From assembly GCF_020966755.1 (NCBI RefSeq), contig NZ_JAJKFT010000010.1, positions 1,576,720 through 1,640,719 on the forward strand: a DNA stretch of 64,000 nt, read 5' to 3'. The translations under genes were made by a program, and so were the position numbers. Position 1 is the first letter of the stretch; each line of letters opens with the position of its first letter. This stretch comes from Blastopirellula sediminis. GTDB taxonomy: Bacteria; Planctomycetota; Planctomycetia; Pirellulales; Pirellulaceae. Shown here piece by piece: positions 50,743 through 59,104 of the stretch. Below the pieces are notes generated by a model, which was given only the letters and a program-made list of their open reading frames with translations, did not search any database and had not been told where the DNA came from.

Positions 50743-53166
50743 ATGTATCGATTCGCTTTTGCTGCGCTGCTTGCCGTTTCGTTCGCTTCGTCGGCCCTCG
50801 CCCAGGCGCCGAAATCTTTCTCCGGCATCTATCCGCACCTCGCCTACTTCAATAACGAAGGGGAATGCGGCACCGGCGCCGTCGTACCTTGGGCCGATCG
50901 TTTGTGGGTAATCACCTACGGTCCGCATCTGCCGAACGGTTCGAGCGACAAGCTGTACGAAATCGATAACGACCTGAAGATGGTCATTCGGCCGGAAAGC
51001 GTCGGCGGTACGCCAGCCAACCGGATGATTCACCGCGAATCGAATCAGCTCTTCGTCGGCCCCTATGCGATCGACGGCGAACGCGAGGTTCGCGTCATCA
51101 CGCCGCAGCAGATGTACGGCCGGTTGACTGGCAACGCGCGACATCTATTCGACCCGGCCGGCAAGATCTACTACGCGACGATGGAAGAAGGTTTTTATGA
51201 GGTCGACGTCAAAACGCTCGCAGTGACCGAGCTCTATCAAGATGGCAATCGCCAAAAGGAAAAAGGGGGCTCGCTGTTGCCGGGCTATCATGGCAAAGGG
51301 CTCTACAGTGGCGAAGGACGATTGATCTACGCCAACAACGGTGAGAACTCGGACCTGGCTCGCAAACGTCCCGACGTCGACTCTGGTTGTCTGGCCGAGT
51401 GGGATGGCAAAGACTGGAAAGTCGTCCGCCGCAATCAATTCACCGAAGTGACCGGACCGGGCGGCATCTACGGCAACGCCGATCCGGCCAACGACCCCGT
51501 CTGGAGCGTCGGCTGGGACTATCGTTCGCTGATCCTGATGGTGCTGGATGGCGGCAAGTGGCACACCTATCGCTTGCCGAAGGGAAGCCATTGCTACGAC
51601 GGCGCCCATGGTTGGAACACCGAGTGGCCCCGGATCCGCGACATCGGCGAAGAAGACCTGCTGATGACGATGCACGGTATGTTCTGGAGGTTCCCGAAGA
51701 ACCTCACGTCGAAGTCGTCAGGCGGCATCGCCGCTCGCAGCAACTACCTGAAGGTGATCGGCGACTTCACGAAGTGGAACGATCAGGTAGTGTTCGGCTG
51801 CGACGACACCGCCAAGGCGGAGTTTTTGAACAAGCGAAAAGCGAAAGGGGACCTGATCGGCCCTGGCCAATCGCAATCGAACTTGTGGTTCGTCGACGCC
51901 GCCAAGATCGACCAGCTTGGCCCGGCGATCGCCCGCGGTTCGGTCTGGTTGCATGACGCCACCAAGGAAGACGTGCCCTCCGATCCGATGCTCGCCGGCG
52001 GTTTCGCACGCCGCGGCGTTCACCTGGCTCACCAGGAAGCGGAAGCGGTCACCTTCACGCTCGAAGCCGACCAGCAAGGAAACGGTCAGTGGAAAACGCT
52101 CCACACGGTCGAAGTGCAGCCGAAGGGCTACGCGTGGCTTGATCTGTCGGCCGATCCGCAGGCCGCGTGGATCCGCGTTCGGACCAACCGCGACTGCCAG
52201 GACGTGACCGCGTCATTCCATTTCGCCAACGAAGACCAGCGGCCGACCATGACCGGCGATCTGTTCGCCGGAATGGCCAAGCATGACGCGACCGACTACC
52301 TGGCCGGTTTGGTTCGGGCCCGAGGAGAAAACCTGCGGACGTTGCAGCTGGTCTCGAGCGTCGTCCAAGGGGAAAAGCTGGTCGAAGAGGCGAACTTTGA
52401 AGTCGCCGCCGACATGGCCCTCGAGCCGCTGGCTGACCCGGCGTCGCAGGTCTGGCTGAAGAAGAACGCCACCCCGCCGACCGGCGTGCTGGCGTCCGAC
52501 GCCGCTTCGGTCGTCTTTGTGGACGACGATGGGAAGACCTGGCGGTTGCCGCGGCATATCGACGTCGCCGAAAGCGCCGCCGGGCCGGTTCGCGTTGACC
52601 GGGAAGTTTGCACCGAACGGGACCTGTTCCACGCGTCGAACATCTTCTACGAGCTGCCGGCCATCAACGCCGGCGGGTTCGCCAAGATACGCCCGGTCGC
52701 ATCGCACGACCTGCGGATTCACGACTACTGCAGTTACCGTGGGATGATGATCCTGACCGGCGTTGCGGCCGACGCGGCGGCCGGCGAGCACATCCTCCGC
52801 AGCAGCGACGGCCGCGGCGCCCTCTGGGCCGGAACGGTCGACGACCTGTGGCAGCTCGGAAAAGCGGTTGGCCGCGGCGGACCGTGGCTCGATACCAAGG
52901 TCGCCGCCGACGTCCCGTCCGACCCCTACCTGATGAACGGGTTCGAAAAGCGGACGCTCACGCTGTCGCACAAGGGGGACAAACCGGTCAAAATTCGGGT
53001 CGAAATCGACGTTACCGGGGATGGCGACTGGATGCCGTACCAGACTTTTTCGGTCGAGCCGAACCAGACCGTAACGCACCAGTTCCCCGCGGCGCTGCAT
53101 GCTTATTGGGTGCGAACGGTCGCCAATCAGCCGACGACCGCCTCGGCCCAGCTTGCCTACGAATAA
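50743..53166 (+). CDS. Large secreted beta-propeller/beta-sandwich protein
   Basis: 807 residues with a signal peptide (MYRFAFAALLAVSFASSALAQ). Residues about 25-390 look like a propeller (WADRLWVITYGPHLPNGSSDKLYEID; LFDPAGKIYYATMEEGFYEVD; VWSVGWDYRSLILMVLDGGKW). Two C-terminal modules are homologous to each other: one from about 405 and one from about 720, both beginning DVPSDP and containing GF-x-R, L-x-H, a D-x2-G-x-G-x-W segment and a W-(I/V)-R strand. No catalytic motif is recognised. Probably a periplasmic or surface binding protein in polysaccharide or polymer use (weak inference). Followed by a hairpin. Confidence 0.75.
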   Translation: MYRFAFAALLAVSFASSALAQAPKSFSGIYPHLAYFNNEGECGTGAVVPWADRLWVITYGPHLPNGSSDKLYEIDNDLKMVIRPESVGGTPANRMIHRESNQLFVGPYAIDGEREVRVITPQQMYGRLTGNARHLFDPAGKIYYATMEEGFYEVDVKTLAVTELYQDGNRQKEKGGSLLPGYHGKGLYSGEGRLIYANNGENSDLARKRPDVDSGCLAEWDGKDWKVVRRNQFTEVTGPGGIYGNADPANDPVWSVGWDYRSLILMVLDGGKWHTYRLPKGSHCYDGAHGWNTEWPRIRDIGEEDLLMTMHGMFWRFPKNLTSKSSGGIAARSNYLKVIGDFTKWNDQVVFGCDDTAKAEFLNKRKAKGDLIGPGQSQSNLWFVDAAKIDQLGPAIARGSVWLHDATKEDVPSDPMLAGGFARRGVHLAHQEAEAVTFTLEADQQGNGQWKTLHTVEVQPKGYAWLDLSADPQAAWIRVRTNRDCQDVTASFHFANEDQRPTMTGDLFAGMAKHDATDYLAGLVRARGENLRTLQLVSSVVQGEKLVEEANFEVAADMALEPLADPASQVWLKKNATPPTGVLASDAASVVFVDDDGKTWRLPRHIDVAESAAGPVRVDREVCTERDLFHASNIFYELPAINAGGFAKIRPVASHDLRIHDYCSYRGMMILTGVAADAAAGEHILRSSDGRGALWAGTVDDLWQLGKAVGRGGPWLDTKVAADVPSDPYLMNGFEKRTLTLSHKGDKPVKIRVEIDVTGDGDWMPYQTFSVEPNQTVTHQFPAALHAYWVRTVANQPTTASAQLAYE

Positions 53167-53180
53167 AATTTTGCCGCCAA

Positions 53181-53204
53181 CGGCGGGAAGTGGACTTCCC
53201 GCCG
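53181..53204. terminator. Hairpin after the beta-propeller gene, possible terminator
   Basis: CGGCGGGAAGT (53181-53191) and ACTTCCCGCCG (53194-53204) form a perfect stem with a tiny loop. There is no T-run after it on the plus strand, so it may be an attenuator or mRNA stabiliser instead. Confidence 0.45.
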
Positions 53205-53232
53205 AAGCGCTTCGCGGTAAAAATTCGCGCTT

Positions 53233-53991
53233 ATGGCAAAATCGCTTCATCTCGACATTCTCCCCCAGCCCGACGAAACGACGTGCGGACCGACCTGTCT
53301 GCACGCCGTCTATCGGTTTTTCGATGACGAGCTGCCGCTGGCGCAGGTCATCCGCGAGACGCCCAAGCTGGAGGAGGGGGGAACGCTGGCAGTCTTGCTC
53401 GGCTGCCATGCGCTGCGTCGAGGGTACAAAGCGACGATCTACACCTACAACCTGGCGGTCTTCGATCCGTCCTGGTTTTACCCGCCTCCGGAACCGCTGG
53501 AGTCGGAAGAGGCGGTCGCCGCATTTCATAAGCGGCGGCTGATCGAGCGGTTGCATGCTCAAATGCAGGTCAAGGAAGAGCCGAAGCTGCACACCGCGAG
53601 CCGCGCCTACATCCAGTTTCTGGAACTCGGCGGGGCGATTGAGATGGAAGACCTGAGAGCGTCGCTCGTGCGGCGTTTTCTGAAACTCGACTTGCCGATT
53701 TTGACCGGGCTGAGCGCCACGTATCTATATGGCACTCCCCGCGAGTTCGGCCTCGATTGCAAGCCGGACGACGTACGCGGCTACGCCGTTGGGCACTTCG
53801 TCGTCCTCCATGGTTACGACAAGGAGGCGGGAACGGTCAGCGTGGCCGATCCCTATCTGCCCAATCCGCTGGGAGAGGAACATCATTACGATGTGAAAAT
53901 CGATCGATTGTTGTGTGCGATCATGCTCGGCGTCCTGACCTACGACGCCAATCTCTTGGTGATTGAGCCCGCCGAAAAATCCAGCAATTAA
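53233..53991 (+). CDS. C39-like cysteine peptidase
   Basis: A 252-residue cytoplasmic protein. The papain-like triad is visible: Cys18 in DETTCGPTCL, His188 in GHFVVLHGYD, and Asp206 in VADPYLPNP, the arrangement of peptidase C39 family domains that usually cleave at double-glycine or similar leaders. There is no signal peptide, ATP-binding domain or membrane segment, so it is a freestanding C39 domain. It is followed on the same strand by an RLAN/RimK ATP-grasp gene (94 bases to that start) and a GCS2 gene. It could process a peptide made or modified by those ligases; this is inference from the neighbourhood. Confidence 0.85.
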   Translation: MAKSLHLDILPQPDETTCGPTCLHAVYRFFDDELPLAQVIRETPKLEEGGTLAVLLGCHALRRGYKATIYTYNLAVFDPSWFYPPPEPLESEEAVAAFHKRRLIERLHAQMQVKEEPKLHTASRAYIQFLELGGAIEMEDLRASLVRRFLKLDLPILTGLSATYLYGTPREFGLDCKPDDVRGYAVGHFVVLHGYDKEAGTVSVADPYLPNPLGEEHHYDVKIDRLLCAIMLGVLTYDANLLVIEPAEKSSN

Positions 53992-54085
53992 AGCCCCGTT
54001 TCCCCAACACACCATCTTTTTTGCAGCGCGCAGGCGCGCTGTCGCGCTCCGCGGCGAAATCGCGGCAAGGGAGTGCTATTTCGCG

Positions 54086-55549
54086 ATGTCCGTATTGATT
54101 GTCACCAACACGCCGGACGACTGGCCCGCCCAGATCGAAAACGTGCAGGTCGTCGCCGCCAACGATTACCTCACCAATTCCAAGTTCAGCGAACTGCGCG
54201 GCGTGAAGGTCTTTAACCTCTGCCGATCGTACAAATACCAAACGATCGGTTACTACGTTTCGCTCTTGGCCGAAGCCCGCGGCCACAAGCCGCTTCCTAG
54301 CGTCACCGCAGTTCAGGACCTGAAGACGCACGCGATCGTCCGGCTCGCTTCGTCCGACCTGGAAAAGCTGATCGAAAAGTCGCTGGCGCCGATCAAGTCG
54401 GACAAGTTCGAGCTGAGCATCTACTTCGGCCGCAACATGGCCCAGCGTTACGATCGGCTTTGCACGCAGCTCTTTAACCAGTTTCAGACGCCGCTGCTTC
54501 GGGCCAGTTTCGTCCGCGACAAAAACGGTTGGCAACTGCGCGCGATCAACGCGATCTCGACCAACGACGTGCCGGACGCCCATTGGGACTTTGTGCTGGA
54601 AGCGGCTCAGCAACACTTCGCCGGACGAGGCGGCAGCGTCAAGAAGCGCGCCCGAGCTCGCTTCGACATGGCGATCCTCCACAATCCCGAAGACGCCGAC
54701 AAACCGTCGAACGACAAGGCGCTCGCCAAGTTCATCAAAGCGGCCGAAGCGCAAGGGATTCACGCCGAGATGGTCACCCGCGACGACTACGGCAGCATCG
54801 GCGAATTCGACGCCCTCTTCATTCGCGAGACGACCCAGGTCAATCATCACACCTACCGCTTCTCGCGTCGCGCCGCCGGCGAAGGGTTGGTCGTGATCGA
54901 CGATCCGCAGTCGATCGTCCGCTGCACCAACAAGGTCTTCCTGGCCGAGATCCTCTCGCGCCACAAGGTCGCTACGCCGAAGACGTTGGTCGTGCAGGAA
55001 GAGACGGCCGGCATGATCGCGCCGGAGCTAGGTTTTCCCTGCGTCTTGAAAAAGCCCGACAGCTCGTTTTCGCACGGCGTCGTCAAGGTGAAGAACGAAT
55101 CGGAACTGGCCGACAAACTGAAGGAGTTCTTTGAACATTCCGACCTGATCATCGCCCAGGAATTTTTGCCGACCACCTTCGACTGGCGGATCGGCATCAT
55201 TGATCGTCAGCCGATCTATGCTTGCAAGTACTACATGGCGACCGGGCACTGGCAGATCATCCAGCAGAAAGAAGGGAAGACGAAGTACGGCAAGTCGGAG
55301 ACGATCCCGATCGAACTGGCGCCCCGCAAAGCGGTGCAAGTCGCGCTCAAAGCGGCCAACCTGATCGGCGACGGCTTGTACGGGGTCGACGTGAAGGAAT
55401 CGAACGGCCACTTCAGCGTGATCGAAGTGAATGACAACCCAAACCTCGACGCCGGCTACGAAGACGCGATCCTGAAGGACGAACTCTACCGAAGGATCAT
55501 GAGCGTCTTCCTAAGAAGAATCGAACAACGCAAAGCCGGCTTGTCGTAA
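54086..55549 (+). CDS. RimK-like ATP-grasp ligase with RLAN N-terminal domain
   Basis: 487 residues from the ATG at 54086; the frame is open from 53963 but protein-like sequence begins here. Residues about 1-165 form an alpha+beta domain of the RLAN type (VQVVAANDYLTNSKFSELRGVKVFNLCRSYKYQTIGYYVSLLAEARGHK). The rest is ATP-grasp: nucleotide-binding lysines in NKVFLAEIL and FPCVLKKPDSSFSHGVVKV, the hinge IIAQEFLP, and the metal-binding end FSVIEVNDNPNLDAG. RimK relatives join glutamate or other amino acids to carboxyl groups. RLAN proteins are known to sit beside GCS2 enzymes, as here. Product unknown. Confidence 0.9.
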   Translation: MSVLIVTNTPDDWPAQIENVQVVAANDYLTNSKFSELRGVKVFNLCRSYKYQTIGYYVSLLAEARGHKPLPSVTAVQDLKTHAIVRLASSDLEKLIEKSLAPIKSDKFELSIYFGRNMAQRYDRLCTQLFNQFQTPLLRASFVRDKNGWQLRAINAISTNDVPDAHWDFVLEAAQQHFAGRGGSVKKRARARFDMAILHNPEDADKPSNDKALAKFIKAAEAQGIHAEMVTRDDYGSIGEFDALFIRETTQVNHHTYRFSRRAAGEGLVVIDDPQSIVRCTNKVFLAEILSRHKVATPKTLVVQEETAGMIAPELGFPCVLKKPDSSFSHGVVKVKNESELADKLKEFFEHSDLIIAQEFLPTTFDWRIGIIDRQPIYACKYYMATGHWQIIQQKEGKTKYGKSETIPIELAPRKAVQVALKAANLIGDGLYGVDVKESNGHFSVIEVNDNPNLDAGYEDAILKDELYRRIMSVFLRRIEQRKAGLS

Positions 55550-55554
55550 ACCCA

Positions 55555-55632
55555 GGGTGGCACTGCTGGCTTGTCCAGCAGTGGAGCCCTAGTACCAACT
55601 TCCCACTGCTGGGCAAGCCAGCAGTGCCACCC
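55555..55632. repeat. Paired inverted repeat with 30-base arms, each self-complementary
   Basis: The arms at 55555-55584 and 55603-55632 are inverted copies with one difference in 30. Each arm can also fold on itself (CACTGCTGG...CCAGCAGTG). It lies between the ATP-grasp and GCS2 genes, starting 6 bases after the stop, and may terminate or stabilise the first transcript. Confidence 0.88.
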
Positions 55633-55663
55633 ATCAAACGCAATTCCTCCTTTGGTAACCCCC

Positions 55664-56881
55664 ATGAGCGATCCGCTTCACTTGTTTGACGCGTTCGGCG
55701 TAGAGCTGGAATACATGATCGTCGACGCGCAGTCGCTCGACGTCCGTCCGATCGCCGACTTGCTGCTGAAGGAAGCGGCCGGCGAGATCCTCTCGGAGAT
55801 CGAACTGGGAGAGATCGCCTGGTCGAACGAACTTGCATTGCACGTGATCGAACTGAAGACGAACGGTCCGGCTCCGTCGCTCGATCCGCTGACCGACTAC
55901 TTTCAGCAGCACGTGAAGCAAGCGAACGATTTCCTGGCGACGTTCGGAGCCCGGCTGTTGCCGACCGCGATGCATCCCTGGATGGACCCGCACGCGGTCC
56001 AGCTCTGGCCGCACGACTACAACCCGATCTACGAAGCGTACAACCGGATCTTCGATTGCCGCGGCCATGGCTGGGCGAACCTGCAAAGCGTCCATCTCAA
56101 TCTGCCGTTCGCCGGAGACGAAGAGTTCGGACGATTGCATGCCGCGATCCGTTTGATCATGCCGCTGTTGCCGGCTTTGGCCGCCAGTTCGCCGATCTGC
56201 GACGGCAAGCCAAGCGGGTTCCTCGACACGCGGATGGAAGTTTACCGGACCAACTCGCAGCGGATTCCTTCGCTCACCGCGGCGGTAGTGCCTGAGCCGA
56301 TTTTTACCGAAGGGGATTACCAGCGCGAAATCTTCGCGAAGATGTACGCCGACATTGAGCCGCACGATCCGGAAGGGATGTTGCAGTTTCCCTTTTTGAA
56401 CGCCCGGGGCGCCATCGCGCGGTTTGATCGAGGCGCGATCGAAATCCGCGTCCTCGACATCCAGGAATGTCCCGCCGCCGACCTGGCGATCTTGCAGGCG
56501 ATCGTCGCCACGCTCAAGGCTTTGGTAAGCGAAAAGTGGTCTCCTCTGGCCGAACAGCAGCTGGTCGCCACCATGCCGCTGTCGCAGCTCTTTTTGGAAA
56601 CGATCCGCACCTCGGACGCGACTCCGATCGAAGACGGAGTCCTCCTCCGTCAGTTCGGCTGGAACGATCGCCATCGTCCCACCGCCAAAGAGCTGTGGCG
56701 ACATATCCTGGCCGAACTGAACATGACTCCGGCCAAAGAAAGCCCGCTCGACGTCATCCTGAGCGAAGGCCCGCTCGCCCGCCGTATTTTGCACCGCGTC
56801 GGCCATGACCTGACGCAGCTGAAGTCGATCTACGGCGAGCTGGCCGAATGCCTGTCGAGCGGAACGATGTTCCGCGCGTAG
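55664..56881 (+). CDS. Glutamate-cysteine ligase family 2 (GCS2) carboxylate-amine ligase
   Basis: 405 residues from the ATG at 55664; upstream in-frame codons lie in the repeat. It has the GCS2 pattern: GVELEYMIVD at the start (metal-binding Glu residues), SNELALHVIELKTNGP, HPWMDPH, NLQSVHLNLPF, ASSPICDGKPSGFLDTRMEVYRTNS and, late, GAIEIRVLDIQECP. The family makes gamma-glutamyl or other amide bonds with ATP. The partner ATP-grasp RLAN protein and the C39 peptidase precede it. No glutathione synthetase-like gene is otherwise seen, so a role in plain glutathione synthesis is possible but less likely given the neighbours. Confidence 0.9.
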   Translation: MSDPLHLFDAFGVELEYMIVDAQSLDVRPIADLLLKEAAGEILSEIELGEIAWSNELALHVIELKTNGPAPSLDPLTDYFQQHVKQANDFLATFGARLLPTAMHPWMDPHAVQLWPHDYNPIYEAYNRIFDCRGHGWANLQSVHLNLPFAGDEEFGRLHAAIRLIMPLLPALAASSPICDGKPSGFLDTRMEVYRTNSQRIPSLTAAVVPEPIFTEGDYQREIFAKMYADIEPHDPEGMLQFPFLNARGAIARFDRGAIEIRVLDIQECPAADLAILQAIVATLKALVSEKWSPLAEQQLVATMPLSQLFLETIRTSDATPIEDGVLLRQFGWNDRHRPTAKELWRHILAELNMTPAKESPLDVILSEGPLARRILHRVGHDLTQLKSIYGELAECLSSGTMFRA

Positions 56882-57120
56882 GTCCGGCGCCCGCTACAAC
56901 GGAAGACTCGCTCCTTAAAAAATGGTTGACAAAGCGCACGGATTCGTGGTCGAGTGCGCCTGCAGGATCGTGCCTCTTCGCAGAGGCGTCTGGCTCTCGG
57001 AGGAGCCCCGGTTGGTTCGCTAACCTCGGGAAAGTTCAGGGGAGATTTGCGGCGCCGTCGTGCGCGAGGAATGAAGGTGCGCGCTGTGCGAAACGGAGAA
57101 TGCTGCGGTCCCGCCGATCC
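56882..57120. other. Intergenic region before tandem repeats
   Basis: GC-rich DNA after the GCS2 gene and before the repeat array. No credible gene is seen. It could be decayed coding sequence or a leader. An A-rich/T-rich stretch near 56918-56930 (TTAAAAAATGG, TTGACA) may be promoter-like for an unknown transcript. Confidence 0.3.
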
Positions 57121-57530
57121 AAAAAAAATGCGCCGCGGTCCAGTCCACTCTGGCGAAAAAAAGAGTGCAGCGGTCCACTCCAGTTTTGGGGTAGGGCTTT
57201 GGGAGGTTGGGAATTGCCCAGATTGTCGTTCGGGGTGTGGTCGAAAAAAAATGCGCGCTGCGGTCCAGTCCACTCTGGCGAAAAAAAAAGAGTGCAGCGG
57301 TCCAGTCCAGATTTGGGGCAGGGCTTTGGGAGGTTGGGAATTGCCCAGATTGCCGTTTGGGGCGTGATCGCAAAAAAAATGCGCGCTGCGGTCCAGTCCA
57401 CTCTGCCCCCAAAAAAAGAGTGCAGCGGTCCAGTCCGGTTTCGGGGATGGGCCTTGGAAGGTTAGGAATTGCCCAGATTACCGTGCGGGGCGTGGTCGCG
57501 AAAAAAACTGCGCGCTGCGGTCCAGTCCTT
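57121..57530. repeat. Tandem repeat array, about 3.2 units of 123-129 bases
   Basis: Units start at the A-tracts at 57121, 57244, 57372 and 57501 (the last is partial). Each unit has an A8 tract, a GCGGTCCAGTCC motif, a second A-tract, a second GCGGTCCAGTCC, then a conserved GGGAATTGCCCAGATT-type block. Copies differ by a few substitutions and by A-tract length. No protein frame is conserved through all units. Confidence 0.85.
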
Positions 57531-57590
57531 GGTGATTCGGGTTGGATTCGTCAATTCAGCTTCGACAACCGTTAGTGAGCCTGCGGCCGC

Positions 57591-57617
57591 ATTCCCTCGG
57601 CTTGCGCCTCGGGTTAG
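57591..57617. repeat. Dispersed intergenic repeat, TAGCCC family, single copy
   Basis: ATTCCCTCGGCTTGCG followed by CCTCGGGTTAG, the same family as at 2248-2386. It lies just before the galM terminator. Confidence 0.65.
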
Positions 57618-57628
57618 TGTTTGGCGCG

Positions 57629-57660
57629 AAAAAAACGGCGACTGGAGTCCAGTCGCCGTT
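57629..57660 (-). terminator. Rho-independent terminator of the aldose epimerase gene
   Basis: The palindrome AACGGCGACTGG / CCAGTCGCCGTT (57634-57660) is followed on the minus strand by seven Ts (57629-57635 region). It lies about 30 bases after the stop at 57688. Confidence 0.88.
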
Positions 57661-57687
57661 GGCAGGTCATTTTGTCGTCCGTGAAAA

Positions 57688-58842
57688 CTACTTTGCCACG
57701 CGGAACTTGTGGACCGTGGTCGAGCGGAATTCTTCGCCCGGCTTCAGGGTGGTCGTCGGGAAGTTCGGCTGATTCGGCGTGTCGGGGTAGTGTTGCGTTT
57801 CCAGGCAGAACGCTTCGTGCTGGTTCAGCCGAGCTTCGGCCGGCAGGCCTTTCAGGAAGTTGCCGGTATAGAGCTGAATGCCAGGCTCCGTGGTGTAGAT
57901 TTCCATCACCCGGCCCGACTTCGGCTCTTGGACGGTCGCGGCCAGGGCGAGCTTGCCTTCTTGGCCCCGGAGTACGAAGCAATGGTCATAGCCAATCGGA
58001 TCGCCGCCGGTCGCTTGCAGGTCTTGGCCGATCGATTTCATCGTGGTGAAGTCCATCGGAGTCCCTTTGACGGTCGCTTCTTTACCGGTCGGAATCAGGG
58101 CGTCGCTGACCGGCAGGTAGGCGTCCGCTTCCAGCTTCAACTGGTGGTCGTAGACTTTGCCGCTGCCGGCGCCGGCCAGGTTCCAGTAGCAGTGGTTGGT
58201 CAGGTTCAGCACGGTCGCCGCGTCGGTGGTCGCCGTGTAGTCCATGATCAACTGGTTGTCGCTGGTCAGCAGGTAGCTGACGCTGACCTGCAGGTTGCCG
58301 GGATAGCCTTCTTCGCGATCGGGGCTGGTGCGGCTGAAGGTAACGCCGATGCGATCCGCGTCTTTCACTTCCTTGGCGTCCCAGACGTAACGGCTGAAAC
58401 CTTTGTCGCCGCCGTGCAGGGTGTTCTCGCCGTTGTTCAGGGCCAGGCTATATTCCTTGCCCCCCAGCGTGAATTTGCCCTTGGCGATCCGATTGGCGTA
58501 GCGACCGACGGTGGCGCCGAAGTAGGGATGACCCCCTTCGTACAAAGCGACGTCGTCGAGGCCGGCGTTGACGTTGGCGAGCACGCCGTTTTTGTCCGGG
58601 GCCTTCAGCGAAACGATCGTCGCTCCGTAATTGATCAACTCCATTTGCAGGTCCCCGTTCTGTATCGTGAACAGGGTGACCTCTTGTCCGTCGGCGGTTT
58701 TGCCGAAGGGTTGCGCGGTGATCGACATGCCGGGTTTACTCTTTGCAGCGGTTTGCGTCGGCTCGGCGGCGAGGACGAACTGCGTCCCCAAGAGGCTCGC
58801 GGCCAACGACAAGACGCACCAGCATCGCATAATTTTGGTCAT
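57688..58842 (-). CDS. galM: Secreted aldose 1-epimerase (galactose mutarotase)
   Basis: 384 residues with a signal peptide (CWCVLSLAASLLGTQFVLAAE), so it acts in the periplasm or outside. Typical GalM landmarks are GRYANRIAKGKFTLGGKEYSL (about 113-133), NTLHGGDKGF with the substrate histidine, NLTNHCYWNLAG with the catalytic His, DHCFVLRG, and TEPGIQLYTGNF with the base Glu. It interconverts alpha and beta anomers of hexoses. GGGGAG lies 8 bases before the ATG. Monocistronic with its own terminator. A secreted mutarotase fits a polysaccharide-feeding lifestyle. Confidence 0.93.
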   Translation of the reverse strand: MTKIMRCWCVLSLAASLLGTQFVLAAEPTQTAAKSKPGMSITAQPFGKTADGQEVTLFTIQNGDLQMELINYGATIVSLKAPDKNGVLANVNAGLDDVALYEGGHPYFGATVGRYANRIAKGKFTLGGKEYSLALNNGENTLHGGDKGFSRYVWDAKEVKDADRIGVTFSRTSPDREEGYPGNLQVSVSYLLTSDNQLIMDYTATTDAATVLNLTNHCYWNLAGAGSGKVYDHQLKLEADAYLPVSDALIPTGKEATVKGTPMDFTTMKSIGQDLQATGGDPIGYDHCFVLRGQEGKLALAATVQEPKSGRVMEIYTTEPGIQLYTGNFLKGLPAEARLNQHEAFCLETQHYPDTPNQPNFPTTTLKPGEEFRSTTVHKFRVAK

Positions 58843-59104
58843 TTCTCGACTCCCCTTAGGGGCCTTTAAGCGTCCCTAAGCTCTGGGTTTGGGCGGTTAG
58901 ATAGGGTGGAAAGGGCCCGCGCATTATGTCGAGCGGTTTGGCGAAAGTCCAGATTTGCCGAGCCTAAAGGGAAAAACCGTGCCAAGTTTTTCTGCGTAGT
59001 AAAGGAAGTTGCGCCAAAGATCTCAATCGGGCCCATTTTTTCTAAAAATTCGCCGCAAGAGAGTGCCGCCTGCGGCATCTATCTGCAAACGGAGAGCCGC
59101 GACC

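Noticed and set aside
52213-53592. 459-codon minus-strand frame across the propeller and C39 genes
   Set aside because: Antisense shadow with no recognisable motif.
55634-56806. 390-codon minus-strand frame opposite GCS2
   Set aside because: Shadow of the GCS2 gene; composition typical of antisense frames here.
56882-57120. tRNA or other stable RNA after GCS2
   Set aside because: A GGTTGGTTCGCTAACC-like stretch is present, but no cloverleaf arms or CCA-side acceptor stem could be built.
56848-57465. Open frames running through the tandem repeats
   Set aside because: Frames are not conserved between repeat units, and both strands give similar low-complexity peptides; the array is better read as noncoding.
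57121-57530. CRISPR array
   Set aside because: Units are 123-129 bases and similar over their whole length, with no unique spacers, and no cas genes are near.
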